DNA from: Epiperipatus broadwayi
Taxonomy: Eukaryota; Onychophora; Udeonychophora; Euonychophora; Peripatidae
DNA length: 64,000 nucleotides
Direction of reading: 5' to 3'
Assembly: GCA_028023455.1 (NCBI GenBank)
Contig: JAQFVV010006215.1
Coordinates: 11,143,524 to 11,207,523 of the forward strand
The translations under genes were made by a program, and so were the position numbers. Positions 13,021 to 24,879 of the stretch are shown one piece after another. The number at the start of each line of letters is the position of its first letter. The stretch's first letter is position 1. The notes beneath the pieces are model-generated. The model saw only the letters and a program-made list of their open reading frames with translations, made no database searches and was not told the origin of the DNA.

Positions 13021-13979
13021 TTAGGTTTCCCGATGATGGGGAACTGTTTGGTTTCCAACAGTTTGATGGTCTGGTTCGCATTTGCCCGGGCCATAGGGTA
13101 CGCCATGACCATTTTGGAGCACAAATCATAAGTAACCAGTAAATATCTCTTCCCCCCAAACATTGGCAATGGGCCGTAGTAATCAATAGCCAAAGTGTGG
13201 TTTGGCTCCTGGACGATAATCGGTATCTGCGATCCTTCATTTGATCGGTTTAATGGTTTTGTCCTCGCACAGACCTCCCCCCCCCCGCCTTCTGTTGGGG
13301 TTTTGTGGGGGGCCCCCCGGCCAAAAAACCCATTATTAAGGTACCCCTCAGTCTTGCTGGTTCCGTAATGGCCACGTTCCTGATGTGTCTTATCCACCAG
13401 TTGATCCCGCATTTCCTTCGGTATTACGATACGGGTTTGTTTCCCATTCCCGGTTTTCCTTTGGACTATCCCTTCCAGAATAATGCATCGGTCCCGATAC
13501 TTCCATAACCGACCCCCAGTCTCTTCCTTTTTTTGACCTGCTCCCACATTTCGCTTCCTTTCACGTATGTATCGGATTATTTGTTGACACTCTTCGTCCC
13601 CTTCCTGGCCCCTCCGAATGTTGTTCACACTAAACTCACCCTCTTTGCTTCGCCGGGTAGTAGCGGCAATGTACACGAATTCCTCAGCCTCAACATTTGG
13701 CTGTTGTCCCACAGAGTAACGGCTCAGTGCGTCCGCAACCATGTTATCCTTCCCTTTGCAATATTCCACTTCGTACTGGAACTCCTGCAGGGCTAGGCTC
13801 CACCTCTCTAATCTATTGTTTGTCAAAAAACTTTTATTAAGGAATTCAAGGCTCCGATGGTCGGTGATTACTTTCACTTTGGATCCGACCAGGTATTGTC
13901 TGAATTTTTTGAAGGCCCATACTATGGCGAGGGCTTCCCATTCTGTGACCATGTATCTCCGTTCGGGGTCCTTGAGTAG
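12894..13979 (-). pseudogene. Gypsy-1 RNase H end and integrase core
   Basis: The reading starts just after an in-frame TGA (13980-13982). RNase H shows VTEWEALAIVWA (catalytic E) and VITDHRSLEFLNKS (catalytic D), ending ADALSRYS, the usual junction. The integrase zinc finger keeps the two histidines (HQERGHYG). The cysteine pair is damaged: EVCARTK retains one Cys, and the expected partner falls in a run of C/G at 13276-13320 that scrambles the frame. The core keeps aspartates in LAIDYYGPLP and ILSDHGTPF. The third acidic residue is in the overlapping frame at 12463-13020. Confidence 0.88.
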
Positions 13980-14699
13980 TCAGCTGATGAAGGCCAACAC
14001 CCTTTGTTCACCCTCCAGTCCCCTTTGGTACAAAGTTGCTCCTAGTCCGATGTCGCTACTGTCGGTCTGTACCCAAAAGGTCTGGTCAAAGTCCGGGTAT
14101 GCTAACATGGTCTGTTTTAAAAATCCTTCCTTCACCCTCTGGAAGCTCCGTTCTCTTTTCTCATCCCATACCCACACTTGCTCCTTTCTTAATAATTGTA
14201 GTAGGGGTTCCATATCGTGGGAGAAGTTTTCATAAAATTTGTTGTAGAACGTGCACATTCCGAGGAATGCTTTAATATCTTTTCTCTTTTTCGGAACTGG
14301 GAATTCTTGGATGGCCTGAATCTTCTCAGGGTTAGGCCGTATCCCATCCTGGCTTATGATGTGTCCCAAGAACTTAACTTCCTGGGTCACAAAGTGGCTT
14401 TTCTTTAGGTTTATTTTTATTCCCTTCTGTTCGCATTCATGGAGCAACATTTCTAAGTGCTGACAATGCTCCTCTATGTCTCCAGATGCTATAATGATAT
14501 CATCTATGTACATGGTGACAAATTTCTTGACTTCATCTGATAGGGTTTGGTCCATGCACTGCACTAAGCCTGCACCACTATTCCTTAATCCGAAAGGCAC
14601 ACGGTTGAACTGGTACGCCCGTCCGTTATATTTGAATGCAGTGTATTTCCGATCATCCGGATGGAGGCTCATTTGCCAGTAACTATTTGTCAAATCCAC
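13980..14699 (-). pseudogene. Gypsy-1 reverse transcriptase palm and RNase H start
   Basis: This continues the RT after a shift at a 7-A tract (14705-14711 on the plus strand). It contains DLTNSYWQMSLHPDDRKYTA, VPFGLRNSGA and the catalytic MYIDDIIIASG. Next comes FLGHIISQDGIRPNPEKI and the RNase H aspartate in TDSSDIGLGATLY. It ends at a TGA where the family usually has arginine (FIS*LLKDPERRYM); a CGA to TGA change would explain it. Confidence 0.9.
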
Positions 14700-16119
14700 A
14701 GTGGAAAAAAATTCTCTTGTTCTGAAATCTAGTCATCAGTTCGCTCATGATGGGCGGAGCATTTGTATCCGGAATTGTCACCTTGTTCAGCTGCCTAGCA
14801 TCGAGGCACAATCGTATCGATCCGTCACCCTTTTTTACGGCTAAGATGGGGTTGTTGTATGGTGAAGTACACTTTGAAATAACCCCCCACTCTACCATCT
14901 GCTCCAGCTGAGTTTCGATCTCCTTCCGGTATTGGAAAGGTATTGGATACGCCCTCGTTTGATATGGGTTGCTGGTGTTCAACCGGATTCGGTGTTCGTA
15001 CCCATTGATTACTCCCGGCTTGTCCGAGAAAACACTCTCGTAGGTCTCCAGTATTCCTTGAATCTTCTCTCTTTGCCCTTTACTTGGTCCCGTCATTTCA
15101 TCAACTCTTTTCTCGATCACCCCCTTTACCATGATGCACTGCAGTTTCTTCTGCCCTTCTGGCTCTCTATTCATGGTTCCCCCAAAGGGCACGGTGACTC
15201 TCCCAATTCTTGCTTGTCCGGTCCCGTAATCGATGCTACATTTTGCCATCCTCATGAAGTCAGACCCTAACACCAAGTCGTGTATCAGCCCCTCAAGTAT
15301 TAACACAATCTGGGTGAATTCCTGCCCTGCGATAACTATATTCGCCCACACCTGTTTGGTCTGTATCTTTGCTCTTTTCCCATTGGCCAGTATGATCTGG
15401 GTCCCTTTCAACGGTAGGATTTTCATTTCTGTTGGCCCTTGGGCAATCCTGTCGAAGGTTTCCTGAGCCATTACAGACACCTGACTTCCTGTATCCAGCA
15501 GCGCCCTTGCATGCACCCCTTGGATTGATACCTCGATCTTTGGGCACTCTTGTTTTCCCCGAGGCCCTTCCCCCCTTTCATCTTGTGTTATATTAGCTAT
15601 CCTAATTTCATCATTCCCTTCTTTGACAAAGTATTCATCATTTTCGGCCGCATCCAACACCTCCAATACTCGTTTTATTTCAGTTTCCCCCTCAATAATT
15701 CGTCTGATCTCCCTGGGCAGGTTGCGCCCTGCTATCCTAATTTTCCGCTCTTCCGGTAATTGGTATTCGTTTATTTTTCTTAATCTCGCCATCTGTTGCT
15801 GTATGAAAGTACTGTATGTCTCCTCCTCATCCCTTTTGCTTTGTTCGATTGCCCACTTTTCCCTTTCTTGTTGGGCTAGTCCCCAATATCTTCCCATTAT
15901 GGCTCTTTGGTATTCTTCGAATAATGTTTCCAGTTTCTCTTTCATCGCCTCCCACCATTCCATTGCTTCCCCTTGGATGTGGCTGCATGCAATTGCTATC
16001 TTCGATTCTTCGCTAAACTGCCCACATGAGAACAACCTCTTCAGACTTTCCACATGTCGACATGGGCTTTCGTCTCCCTTCCCTTCGAACTGTTCGAGTT
16101 TAATCCACTTTCCCTCCAT
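14683..16119 (-). CDS. Gypsy-1 gag-protease-RT (N-terminal half of the polyprotein)
   Basis: A 478-codon frame starts at an ATG 559 bp inside the 5' LTR boundary. The first 165 residues are Gag-like: charged, with MEWWEAMKEKLETLFEEYQR and a helix-rich ending. No CCHC zinc knuckle is visible, so Gag looks short (about 190 residues). The protease active site ALLDTGSQVSVMA is at about residue 210. The RT fingers start near residue 370 (YPIPFQYRKEIETQLEQM) and continue through SPYNNPILAVKKGDGSIRLC. The frame ends because of a shift at an A tract; palm motifs continue in 13980-14699. Product in the element's life cycle: structural protein, aspartic protease and RT as one precursor, with no stop or shift between gag and pro. 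Confidence 0.9.
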   Translation of the reverse strand: MEGKWIKLEQFEGKGDESPCRHVESLKRLFSCGQFSEESKIAIACSHIQGEAMEWWEAMKEKLETLFEEYQRAIMGRYWGLAQQEREKWAIEQSKRDEEETYSTFIQQQMARLRKINEYQLPEERKIRIAGRNLPREIRRIIEGETEIKRVLEVLDAAENDEYFVKEGNDEIRIANITQDERGEGPRGKQECPKIEVSIQGVHARALLDTGSQVSVMAQETFDRIAQGPTEMKILPLKGTQIILANGKRAKIQTKQVWANIVIAGQEFTQIVLILEGLIHDLVLGSDFMRMAKCSIDYGTGQARIGRVTVPFGGTMNREPEGQKKLQCIMVKGVIEKRVDEMTGPSKGQREKIQGILETYESVFSDKPGVINGYEHRIRLNTSNPYQTRAYPIPFQYRKEIETQLEQMVEWGVISKCTSPYNNPILAVKKGDGSIRLCLDARQLNKVTIPDTNAPPIMSELMTRFQNKRIFFHCGFDK

Positions 16120-16656
16120 TCTGTTTGATGCCCACTTTGTAATTAATTATAGTAATCCGTGGCTCGTTACCTACTACTCCGCAGGTCCCACTGACTGTCT
16201 TATCCTATCCTCAGATGCTCCTTGCCCTTCAAGATTCCCACAGCTCCTGTCATTCCTCCAATTTGGTTTCTATCGCTCATACTATCCCAGGTCCCTCTGT
16301 TCCCTCCATTTCTATTCAGCAGCTATCGATTATATGTGCGGCTATATCTATTATACGGTTATATGCGTCTTTATATATATATATATGCTATGTTGACTTC
16401 TTTCTTTAGCCCCCTTTTCTTTTTAAGTAAAACACAAAACTCCTAACAAGATCCCAGTTACAGTACTTCCTTTGTGCAAGAATATAAATACGTCTTTTAA
16501 CGATGTATTTTTTTTTTTATATATATATGTAACTTTGAGCCTTATTTAGGCCGCTACACGTAGTTTCTTCACGGGGTTTCTTTATTTAAATTTGCTTTCG
16601 TTGTTAGAAACGTCAGCTGTATCCACGTCGGTCCAACCACTTGAAACAATAGTTTC
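16120..16656 (-). other. Gypsy-1 5' untranslated leader
   Basis: Between the 5' LTR primer-site region and the gag start there is no sustained frame. It contains (TA)n at about 16370-16386 and 16515-16530. Stops precede the gag ATG in its own frame. Confidence 0.6.
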
Positions 16657-16677
16657 GGGCCACGTTGACGTGCCAAA
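16657..16677 (-). promoter_or_regulatory. Putative Gypsy-1 primer binding site
   Basis: On the minus strand the sequence right after the 5' LTR is TTTGGCACGTCAACGTGGCC. A TGG at or just after the LTR end is the hallmark of a tRNA-primed site. The site also contains a CACGT..ACGTG self-complementary core. I cannot name the tRNA. Confidence 0.45.
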
Positions 16678-18623
16678 TGTAACCGTCCCCTCGATGGCTT
16701 CCATGCCGAAAGCACATTAAAGTCACTCCTATGAATCTGCTGTGTTCTTGCGTCTGGGGGGTTACATAATGTTCGGTGAAGATAATTTCAAACACATATA
16801 CACGTACGCTTTTATTTATTTATACGTAAATTCGGATCGAATCCAAGTAGTAGGCGCCAGGAGAACTTTACAAGAGTCCGCCACGTATGTGCATAAGCTC
16901 ACTCAACTATATCACAAAACATGCCCGTGCATCACTCCAGTCGGAAGCAGGAAACGAACACAGCCAATATCACCTTTCAAATTATATCGCATATGTGACC
17001 TTTCAATCGCGATCAATCAGACTTATCATATTAGGGCCCACCCTATATCCCACAGAACAAATCAATCAAAGCTTAATATTAATCTAAGAAAGGTATGATA
17101 ATATAACATAAGTTTAATCAAATCCCAACACCAAAAATATCAAATGCATTCATTCATAACAAAAAACACATTGGATCACTCCAACACTCATTCCCTATCA
17201 TATAAATGTGAGTTGAAATTCCAATCAATCAATAACAAAATGCTAATTAAATAAATGGTTTATTTGAATCTATTTAATAACAATTTTATGCCGGTATATG
17301 ACTGGCAAGCCGAGATAAATTAACTATAGAATTAAATGAGACTTCGCACATATATTAAAGGATGTTTATTTGTAGACAAACTTATTCTGGTTAAGTTCTT
17401 TAATCATTCATTTATGGTCGTGAGTAATTTTATCATTTAGCTAAATGTTTTTCACTAGTTATTGTTTTTAAAGTTTATCTACTCTGGTGCATAAGTGAGT
17501 ACGATTAATTTAAAGATAGCTACCTGTGGAACGTAGACAGCCGGTAAGAAGGATCCTGAGCGATGATTTCTTCTTTAACTAAGCATTCTGGCAATTTGCG
17601 AGGTCTCAAAAGCGTGTGTGGTCCTTAGGTGAAGTTTCTCCGGTGTTACGAGCATCCTAGGGGCAATCAGCTGAACGGAGCGTGGAGGTCCGGTGGTCAA
17701 GCCGCAAATTTTAGGTTCAGCAACGCATCTCCGTTATACTATTATACGAAAGTTAGATCTTATTTCTACTGGTAAAAAGAAAACTTTCTTTACCAAATCA
17801 GCAACTTAATTATTCCAAGCACATCGGTGATTCTGCTAATTCTTTTTTCCTTTCGCAATTCACCTTGTAATTTCTCTCTTCTCCCCCCTCACACCTTGAA
17901 TTTTTTTCATCCAATCTCCCCCTTGCACCTGTGAGTCCCTTCATCCAATAGGTCCATCGAGTATTAACTTAATTCAGCGATTTCTGGGATCGTTTGCACC
18001 ACTTTGGAATTTAACTCAATTTGGCCATTTTTCAGGCATTGTTTAGCTGGAGACAGAAGTCTGGGTTGTACAATAGCAGTGTACACTTTTTCTCACTTCT
18101 GTTTCTAAATTCGGCTTATTTTATCTAGACCTTACCGACATATATCCGGCTTATTGTTTCATTTTTACTAATTTTACATTTACTAATTACCCCCCCCCCC
18201 ATTGAAAATAATTTTAGATCGCTTGGAATTTCAGAACATGTTGCAACTTAATCAATTCATTTTCTCTTTATGTTCAAACATGATTTAAATGACTTAATAA
18301 AATGTCAAACCTGTGTTCAATCATTCATCTTTCTTTTTTAAAAAAAAAAACAAAAAACAAACTTACAACTAATGATTACATATTTATTCTCAAAAACAAC
18401 AAAATAACAAAAAAAACTCTTTTACTCTTATTTCAATAAATTTGACAGGTACTCTTATATAGCTGCGATCGTGTTCTAGAAACGGGTGTTTCTCGTTCAT
18501 TATTAAAGCAAAACCTTTTTTTTTAAGAGAGTTGTACCTGTCATTCATTTCGTCAATTGCATATATATTTAATCTAACATCATATGCCTGGATTCAAATC
18601 CCATGTAATGCTATTCCGTTACA
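16678..18623 (-). repeat. Gypsy-1 5' LTR
   Basis: It starts TGTAACCGTCCCC and ends ATTCCGTTACA. It is nearly identical to 10377-12343 and lacks the 17-bp duplication seen there. Confidence 0.92.
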
Positions 18624-18627
18624 ATAT

Positions 18628-19971
18628 GTATTTGAACAATGATTTTTCTTCTATTATTATTAATTCTATACGTGATTCAATAGATTTTATTACCAAAATA
18701 AATTTTGGTATATTATGAATGTTTTAGATTAATGATTTAAGGAAGGTAGGTTACTCGTAAATTTAGATACACCCAAGTGGTAGGCATTAGCCTGTTCACC
18801 CACTTTAGTCTTATTTTGTTACATAAATATCCACTATGGGCAGGGTTAATTTACAGTCTATAACTGTTCTTTTCTTTAAGAATGTATTGTATAAAGAAAC
18901 GGGCCATTAAATCTACCTTCCCAGATAGTTGTAAGGCTATGGAGTAAGTGCGTTCATTTATAAATAACTCTATCTTTTCAATCCACCACATACAGGATTC
19001 AATACATTATAATCTACTGCAAATTCATTTCGATTAGTATAAATTTATTCCATCTGCTACATGCAGGATAAGAATAATAATAGTAAAAAATAAGTGAATA
19101 AATAAGTCTATTAGTTCCTTGTTTGGATGATTTGCTATAGGCAGGATCGATTGAGGAACTCTCTTATCCAAATATAAATCGTGGTTGAATAATAACACCA
19201 AATAATAAATCTTTATTAGAGTAAGAAAAAGACAGAGGGTTATTTAATGAAACACGCATCTATCATGGATCGTATATATATTGAAATCACGTATAGAATA
19301 TATCCTATCAAATGCTGTAGAGTGTGCAAACGAAGTTGAAACTTAGACCATCCTATCCGATGGGGTAAATACTTAATGATTTTAAATTGGGGTTTTTGAT
19401 TAAAATTTCATAGAGTGTTTCATATTTATAGATTTCTGTTGTGATTTATTTGTAATATTATAAAGTTAAGGGCTAAATAAATGCGGAGATAAAATATTAA
19501 AATTTCAATGTTGTGCTGTGTAATTAGTTAAGATTTTATCATTTATCCTCCTTTATTAGCTAAGCAACAAACCAATTTCCTGAGATAAAGAGTAGATGAG
19601 CTAGCCTGGGATTAATCTCTATCGGGACATAGAGTAATTCGTTAGAATATCCATCTTTCTAGTGATGTATTAATTAAAGCATCTATATTATTGATTTTAT
19701 TAAGTCAAAAAGGGACTAACCCTTATCTAAATTATGCAGTCATATCCCTCTGAGGAGGGAGCAATCTTTTCTCAGAGGTGGCGTGTAAAGGTCTTGGTGA
19801 ACCGGATCTTTCAAAGGTATGAGTGTAGTAATTTACTTTTATGATGCAATTCTAGAAAATAATAAATGATGGTGTCTAACTGAATACCTATAATCATTGC
19901 TCTGTTACATAACACACATTCCATGCTCAATGTGTGTAGATATACGTAACAGGAGTAAATGGACTGGTACA
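18628..19971 (+). repeat. Gypsy-2 3' LTR, second part
   Basis: This is the stretch between the end of Gypsy-1 and the resumption of LINE-A. It is not coding and ends GGACTGGTACA, complementary with mismatches to the TGTGACAGTC start of the LTR, then ATATAT. It has no counterpart in the truncated 5' LTR, so its membership in the LTR is inferred from ends and context. A small hairpin, CTCTGAGG..TCAGAG, lies near 19750-19780. Confidence 0.6.
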
Positions 19972-19977
19972 ATATAT
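19972..19977 (+). repeat. Right target-site duplication of Gypsy-2
   Basis: ATATAT follows the CA end of the LTR and matches 6581-6586. LINE-A coding sequence (SSKWNIACK) begins immediately after. Confidence 0.6.
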
Positions 19978-20475
19978 AGTAGTAAATGGAACATTGCATG
20001 CAAGTTAATTTATGATAATAGTAAGGAAAGTAACTTATTGTTTAAGACTCGAACGGGTTCTTTAGCAACAAGGGAATATACATGTAAATGGAAAAAATAT
20101 GGGTGATTTAGTCAGCAAGTTGTGTAAGAAAGGCATAGAAAATATTAGGCATCTATTAATTCAATGTAAATGCTTGGAAGCAGAAAGGGTACAAATAATG
20201 AAGTTATGGAAGAATAAATATGAACAAAGTGATTATACAGAAAGTGAGTTATTGGTTTTTATGCTGGGTTTGGGGGAAAAGATAAAAAGGATTTAGATAT
20301 AGAGGCCATGAAGTTGACAAAGATTATGTTGTGGAAATGGGATGGAGCAGATTATGGGAAAACTTAGGGTGAGTAATGGAAAGGGAAGGTAAAGTGGCTA
20401 ACAGGTTTCTCTGGGTATAGTTGCTGAGAGATTCCTAACTCCATATAAGGAGAAGTCACAGTGCATCACATCACA
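19978..20475 (+). pseudogene. LINE-A C-terminal region, continuing from 6586
   Basis: Reading resumes with SSKWNIACKLIYDNSKESN, LLFKTRTGSLATREYTCKWK, then after a shift CKKGIENIRHLLIQCKCLEAE. This is the Cys/His zinc-ribbon-like C-terminus of LINE polymerases (C, then H and C in the HLLIQC block). A few more residues follow around 20290-20360, then presumed 3' UTR. The 5' half stops at 6586 with a KSLNI-type segment, as expected for the sequence just before. The join is one base out of frame, consistent with other indels in the element. Confidence 0.75.
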
Positions 20476-22486
20476 TTACTAAACTCAAGGAATAGTCTCA
20501 TTAATCATTTTAAAAGAGCTAGTCTTAATTTATTTTTACTATCAGTCATTACATCACAATAAACTAATTGTTTATATACACAAATACCTACCACAGGTAA
20601 ATGTTTATTATTAACCCCTTTTTAATGGAATGAACTACTAATCATAAAGGAATAATGCTATGTTGATGAGCTTAATAATTAAAATAATAATTAACTTTAA
20701 ATAGTACCAGTATTAGTTTTTTAAAAAAAACTTTTATTAATACTAACTTTTAATACAATCCCATGGAATGATTTAATCCTTATTTTAAATCCCTGATTTA
20801 ATCCTTATTTTAAATTCCTACACAAATTACTCCCTTTCTCCACTCAAAGCCTCCTATGATCAATTATTACAAAATCTAAATCCATTCTAAATAAACATTA
20901 TATATAGCACGACATATTATAACATTTCTAAGAGATATATACAAACTACCTGGAATGGTATTTAATGGGCCATAGAAAAAATGGAAAATATCAGATACTA
21001 ATCAATGTAAAACAACACCAGGACACAAGTTAGCAAAACTAATTAATCTAGAAGTGGAGATTAAATGACTTAACCCTGCTAACAAGATCCATCCCTATTT
21101 TGAAAGAAGATGGCCTGGGTATACACAGCCACTGGTCATGATTTTTTACCCACCACAGCCAGTGTCATTTGCTCTGAAATAAACGATATTAAACGCAAAG
21201 TCGGAGAAGCTTACTACATTGTAAGTGACCCAGCAGAAATCAATAGAAGAGATGCCTGCTTTTCTCTGTCTCAAAAATGGTCTATGTAGCATCTTCATAG
21301 GAATTTGCATAAATTTGCATTAATATTACAGTTTTTAACCAAATACAAGTCACCATGAATATGGGACTATAAACTGTTCTGAAAGCACTTGGTGCTAACT
21401 TTTAATCATTTTATGTACATTGAATAGCTTCATTATCTGTGTGCAGAGCATATATATGTATTAATTAACTAATAATAAGAAATCTCTCTCCAACAAAGAT
21501 TATTTAGAAAACTAGCAAATCTTTAATATCCTTTAATCTGCCTTGAGATATGGATCAGATCTTACTTCACCAAATTATATAATGATTAAATAATAAAAAC
21601 CAAGTACATGACAAGCATAAAAAATAAACCAATTTTATATATATGCAAGAGAGCAAATTACATAATATATATATAGGTTAAAACTTATTTACTTGATATG
21701 CTTCATTGTTTCTAAATTATTGCATTGATAGTTTTATTTTAAGGAAATAATGAGTTCAATTGTATATTATAAAATAGTTCACATTTACCCAGTCCTAAGA
21801 TTATGTTCTTGTTCTTTTGGTGAAGTGAAACGTACATTATGAGCATTGTATGTCATGAGCTCATGCATTCATTTGGCTGGCTTTCAAATCATTTTACTGG
21901 AATGGGGTTATGCTCTTAATAGTAATCTGATATTACATGTGATTTATTATTTTCAAAAGTCTGCATTAAACACTGACACAATTCTCTGACTAGCTCATTG
22001 ATGGTTTATCTTTTGACATTGGATGTGGTGTTATGCTCCTGAAGATGTAGAGATGGCAGTGGGAAAAGCATTTCCTGGGTGGAATCACTGTTGATCTAGC
22101 CAGCATAGTTAAGCTTACTCAAAAAAGGTAAAAAGAATAATCTCTTTTGAAAACACTGTTTCTTTTTATGTCATTCCAAATACCATTCTCCTTCTTTCAC
22201 TTGCCATTTTCTTATTAAAAAGTTTACACTTTAGTTCTAATTTTAGGAACATTTATAATAACCATACATCAAGAAAATATATTCTTTTATTTTGGCTCCA
22301 GGTCTAATTTTCTTGTCTGTATTTTATTAAATTCTTGATATATTTTATATACAATCAACTTATTCAATTTTTATATAATTTCTTGCATTCTTTACTTATT
22401 TTTTTACAATGAAACATATTTCACCCCCACTCCCTACCATTAACATACTAAAAATATAATTAAAATTTTAAATAGATCTTAATAAC

Positions 22487-22517
<31 letters not shown>

Positions 22518-22615
22518 ATTTAGCATTACCCATCTATTTTTAATATTTTTATTTATTAATTAACTAAATTTTTATATACAAAGATAATAAAAATAGATAT
22601 AAATAAAAATATCTA
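20476..22615. other. AT-rich non-coding stretch
   Basis: No gene recognised. A 25-bp direct tandem duplication (GATTTAATCCTTATTTTAAA..) lies at 20770-20819. A TG/TA microsatellite occurs at 22488-22518. The segment 21060-21290 is slightly richer in G+C but shows no frame I can name. Confidence 0.55.
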
Positions 22616-22619
22616 CTAT

Positions 22620-24120
22620 TCTATTATGAGGTGGAAAAATACTACCCCAATAGAAAACACAGTAAAATTCCTTCAACATAACCTATAGTATATAACAAAA
22701 TCAATAGTGGAGATCTATAAAGTTATTCAGCACAAAAATGATGTTATTGCACTTCAGGAAATTCACAATTTTTTTAAAATGATGTGAATCTTAAAATTTA
22801 TAGATGTCCATTGATTCATGATAGAAAGTACATATTATGCCTATCTTTGTTCAGAAACATCTTTGCAAATAAATTCTATTAAAGCTAGTTGACATAAGAT
22901 TGCCATTACCATTCCGATAGATAATTTTTATGCAATGTTTACAAACCTTCCAATATAAACTGGCTCTATACTTCTCTTTGTGATATATAAACAAAAATCA
23001 AATGTTATCAACTTTTAAAAGAATGGCAGAATTTGCATAACATGGGCTTATTTTACATTGCCCAAGCAAGAAAGAATATTCTCTTCAAACAGATGCCAAA
23101 TAGGGAACAAATATAACTCCTGGGTCATGTATTGTTTTTACAAAAATAGTTCATCATTATCTACTAGTTTACTGATATTTAATCATTTCCCCCCTACTCA
23201 ATATGGGCAAAATCGAATCACTCTTGGAATTTACATTTCTATAATTAAAAGTTATCTTATTCTAAAATGGAATTAAAGAAAAACTGATTAAAGTTCTATG
23301 CTAAATATTTTGAACAATATATTAATAGAATTCCACCAATTTCTCTTTTGCTACAATAGTTTAAACAAACTCACAACAGCTGCCAATGAGTCCATCTCTC
23401 AAGAATACCAAAGCAATTCATTTCAATTGAGAATAAAATCAGAAATGCTCTTTATAGCAATATTTGTCTTTCAAAAATCTGACAATTGCTCATAACTTAC
23501 TAAAGTCACTAGATGGAGCTATAAAAAAAGTGGGAAAAGTCTATGGAAATACAAAATTTTACAAGCCTAATCAAAAGCTCTGGTCATTTTTATATAAGTT
23601 TAGTGAATATTCTAAAAGAATTACTATTATCAATGCTAATGAAATTTTTATTCTTATTTATCACACTTCTAAACTCATATTGATAGATTAAAAAAATGCA
23701 TGTTTCTCTTTTACAATGCTTTTCTAATATTAATCTAATAAAACCAATAGATATTAATAACCTCAAACTTGACATTGATTGTCTTAAACTAGGAAAGACC
23801 TCATGAGTAAAAAATACTTTCAGAGATTCTAAAAAATGTAAGACCTAAAGCCAAAATGTGGTATTTAGTAATATTATTTATACAGAGATTATTTTAAAAT
23901 TTGTTACACAAAAGCAAAATTATTGTAGATAATGTTCTTAAAAATTATTATCCAAAAACACTATTATGGGTTCACTATAAGTTATTTGAAAAAAATAATA
24001 AAAATTTTGCCAATAGTTGAGAGCAATCTATCTATAGAGCAGGCTGGATTTAGGCTATGAAGAGTTCGTTATGAATAAATTTGTCTTTCGAATCATAACT
24101 TATGATTCTGTCTTTAAAAA
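22620..24120 (+). pseudogene. LINE-B: heavily decayed non-LTR retrotransposon
   Basis: Scattered fragments in three frames recall LINE domains in the correct order. An endonuclease-like start with VIALQEIHNFFK is near 22740-22775. An AQARKNILFKQMPNR block follows near 23060, and a linker with LWSFLYKFSEYSKRITIINA near 23580-23630. An RT fingers piece with ILPIVESNLSIEQAGFR sits near 24000-24055. Stops and shifts are frequent, so this is an old copy. The palm motif with the aspartate pair is not recognisable. The family differs from LINE-A and LINE-C. Confidence 0.5.
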
Positions 24121-24651
24121 ATTACCTTCTAAAAGTTTCTAAAATTATTAAAGGCAGGAAAAACCATTAGTTTACTTGACAAAATAATTTCCAATAGAAA
24201 AATTTAAGTTGCATAAAATGATAAGATTTAATTCTTTTATCTTTATCATATTTAATATGTTCATCTGAAATCTTCTATTGTTTTATTTTAAAACTTAATA
24301 TAATAATCTTTTCACGTGGAATATATTGCATTTAAAACTATCAAATGAAATTTATAAAATATCTTTAAAAATAAAAAATATAACGATAAAAAATAAGATG
24401 ACATTTCTAAGTGATAAAGTAGATCTTCCTAAAATAAAGGCAATAAGAAATATCACCTACAGTGACCACTTATCAGAATTGGCGATAACACTTTATTCCT
24501 TAAAATCCTTGCTTTTATCAAAAAACTTGATAATATAAACGTGCACAAACACATTATTATTAAACAGGCAAAACTCACTATACGTATTACCACACACAGC
24601 AGGCTAGAGTAATCAATGGATGCCAGAAGGCTTGTGCATAAAATCCCCGTC

Positions 24652-24713
24652 TAGTGCCTACTCATCCCATATTCCCAGACTAGTTTCTGGCTTGTGGCCT
24701 TCATCAGTGAGGA
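24652..24713 (-). ncRNA. Hammerhead-like module, minus strand, partial helix I
   Basis: The core CTGATGA (24701-24707) and GAAA (24684-24687) are intact. Helix II can form GGC/GCC with loop CACAA. ACTAGT follows GAAA, and UC is at the expected cleavage site. The 5' flank is different from the full module (GTGCTCCTCA instead of the CCAAGACTCCTCA type), so only the inner part of helix I can pair, with a mismatch. Probably weak or inactive. Confidence 0.4.
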
Positions 24714-24730
24714 GCACCTTTCACCCATCT

Positions 24731-24811
24731 AGTGCCTACTCATCCAATATCCCCAGACTAGTTTCTGGATTGTGGCCTTCATCAATAAAGAGTCTTGGAT
24801 TTGAGAGCACT
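24731..24811 (-). ncRNA. Hammerhead-like module, minus strand, damaged core
   Basis: The same module with full 5' and 3' helix I strands (AGTGC/GCACT and ATCCAA/TTGGAT pair). The first core base is changed (TTGATGA at 24779-24785 instead of CTGATGA), and helix II has a mismatch (GGC versus TCC). The invariant C is lost, so self-cleavage is not expected. Confidence 0.4.
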
Positions 24812-24830
24812 GCACCTTGCACTGCACCTT

Positions 24831-24874
24831 AGGTGCAGTGCTCTCAGATCCAAGACTCCTCACTGACGAAGGCC
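24831..24874 (+). ncRNA. Hammerhead-like module, plus strand, 5' half only
   Basis: It begins AGGTGCAGTGCTCTC and reaches CTGACGA (24863-24869) plus AGGCC. It then jumps to a new module start (GGTGCAGTGCTCTC), so helix II, GAAA and the cleavage site are missing. It looks like a recombination or template-switch product. Confidence 0.4.
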
Positions 24875-24879
24875 GGTGC

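Larger units (their letters stand above)
10377..18623 (-). mobile_element. Gypsy-1: near-complete Ty3/Gypsy LTR retrotransposon
   Basis: Two LTRs (1967 and 1946 bp) beginning TGTAACC and ending GTTACA enclose a minus-strand pol region in the order protease, RT, RNase H, integrase, the diagnostic Ty3/Gypsy order. Flanking ATAT (10373-10376 and 18624-18627) is a plausible 4-bp target duplication. The polypurine tract and primer-site position are present and no env gene is seen. The LTRs are nearly identical by eye, pointing to a recent insertion. It lies in the 3' LTR of Gypsy-2, in opposite orientation. Confidence 0.9.

Noticed and set aside
12545-14682. Several plus-strand frames opposite Gypsy-1 pol
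   Set aside because: Antisense shadows of the minus-strand RT, RNase H and integrase.
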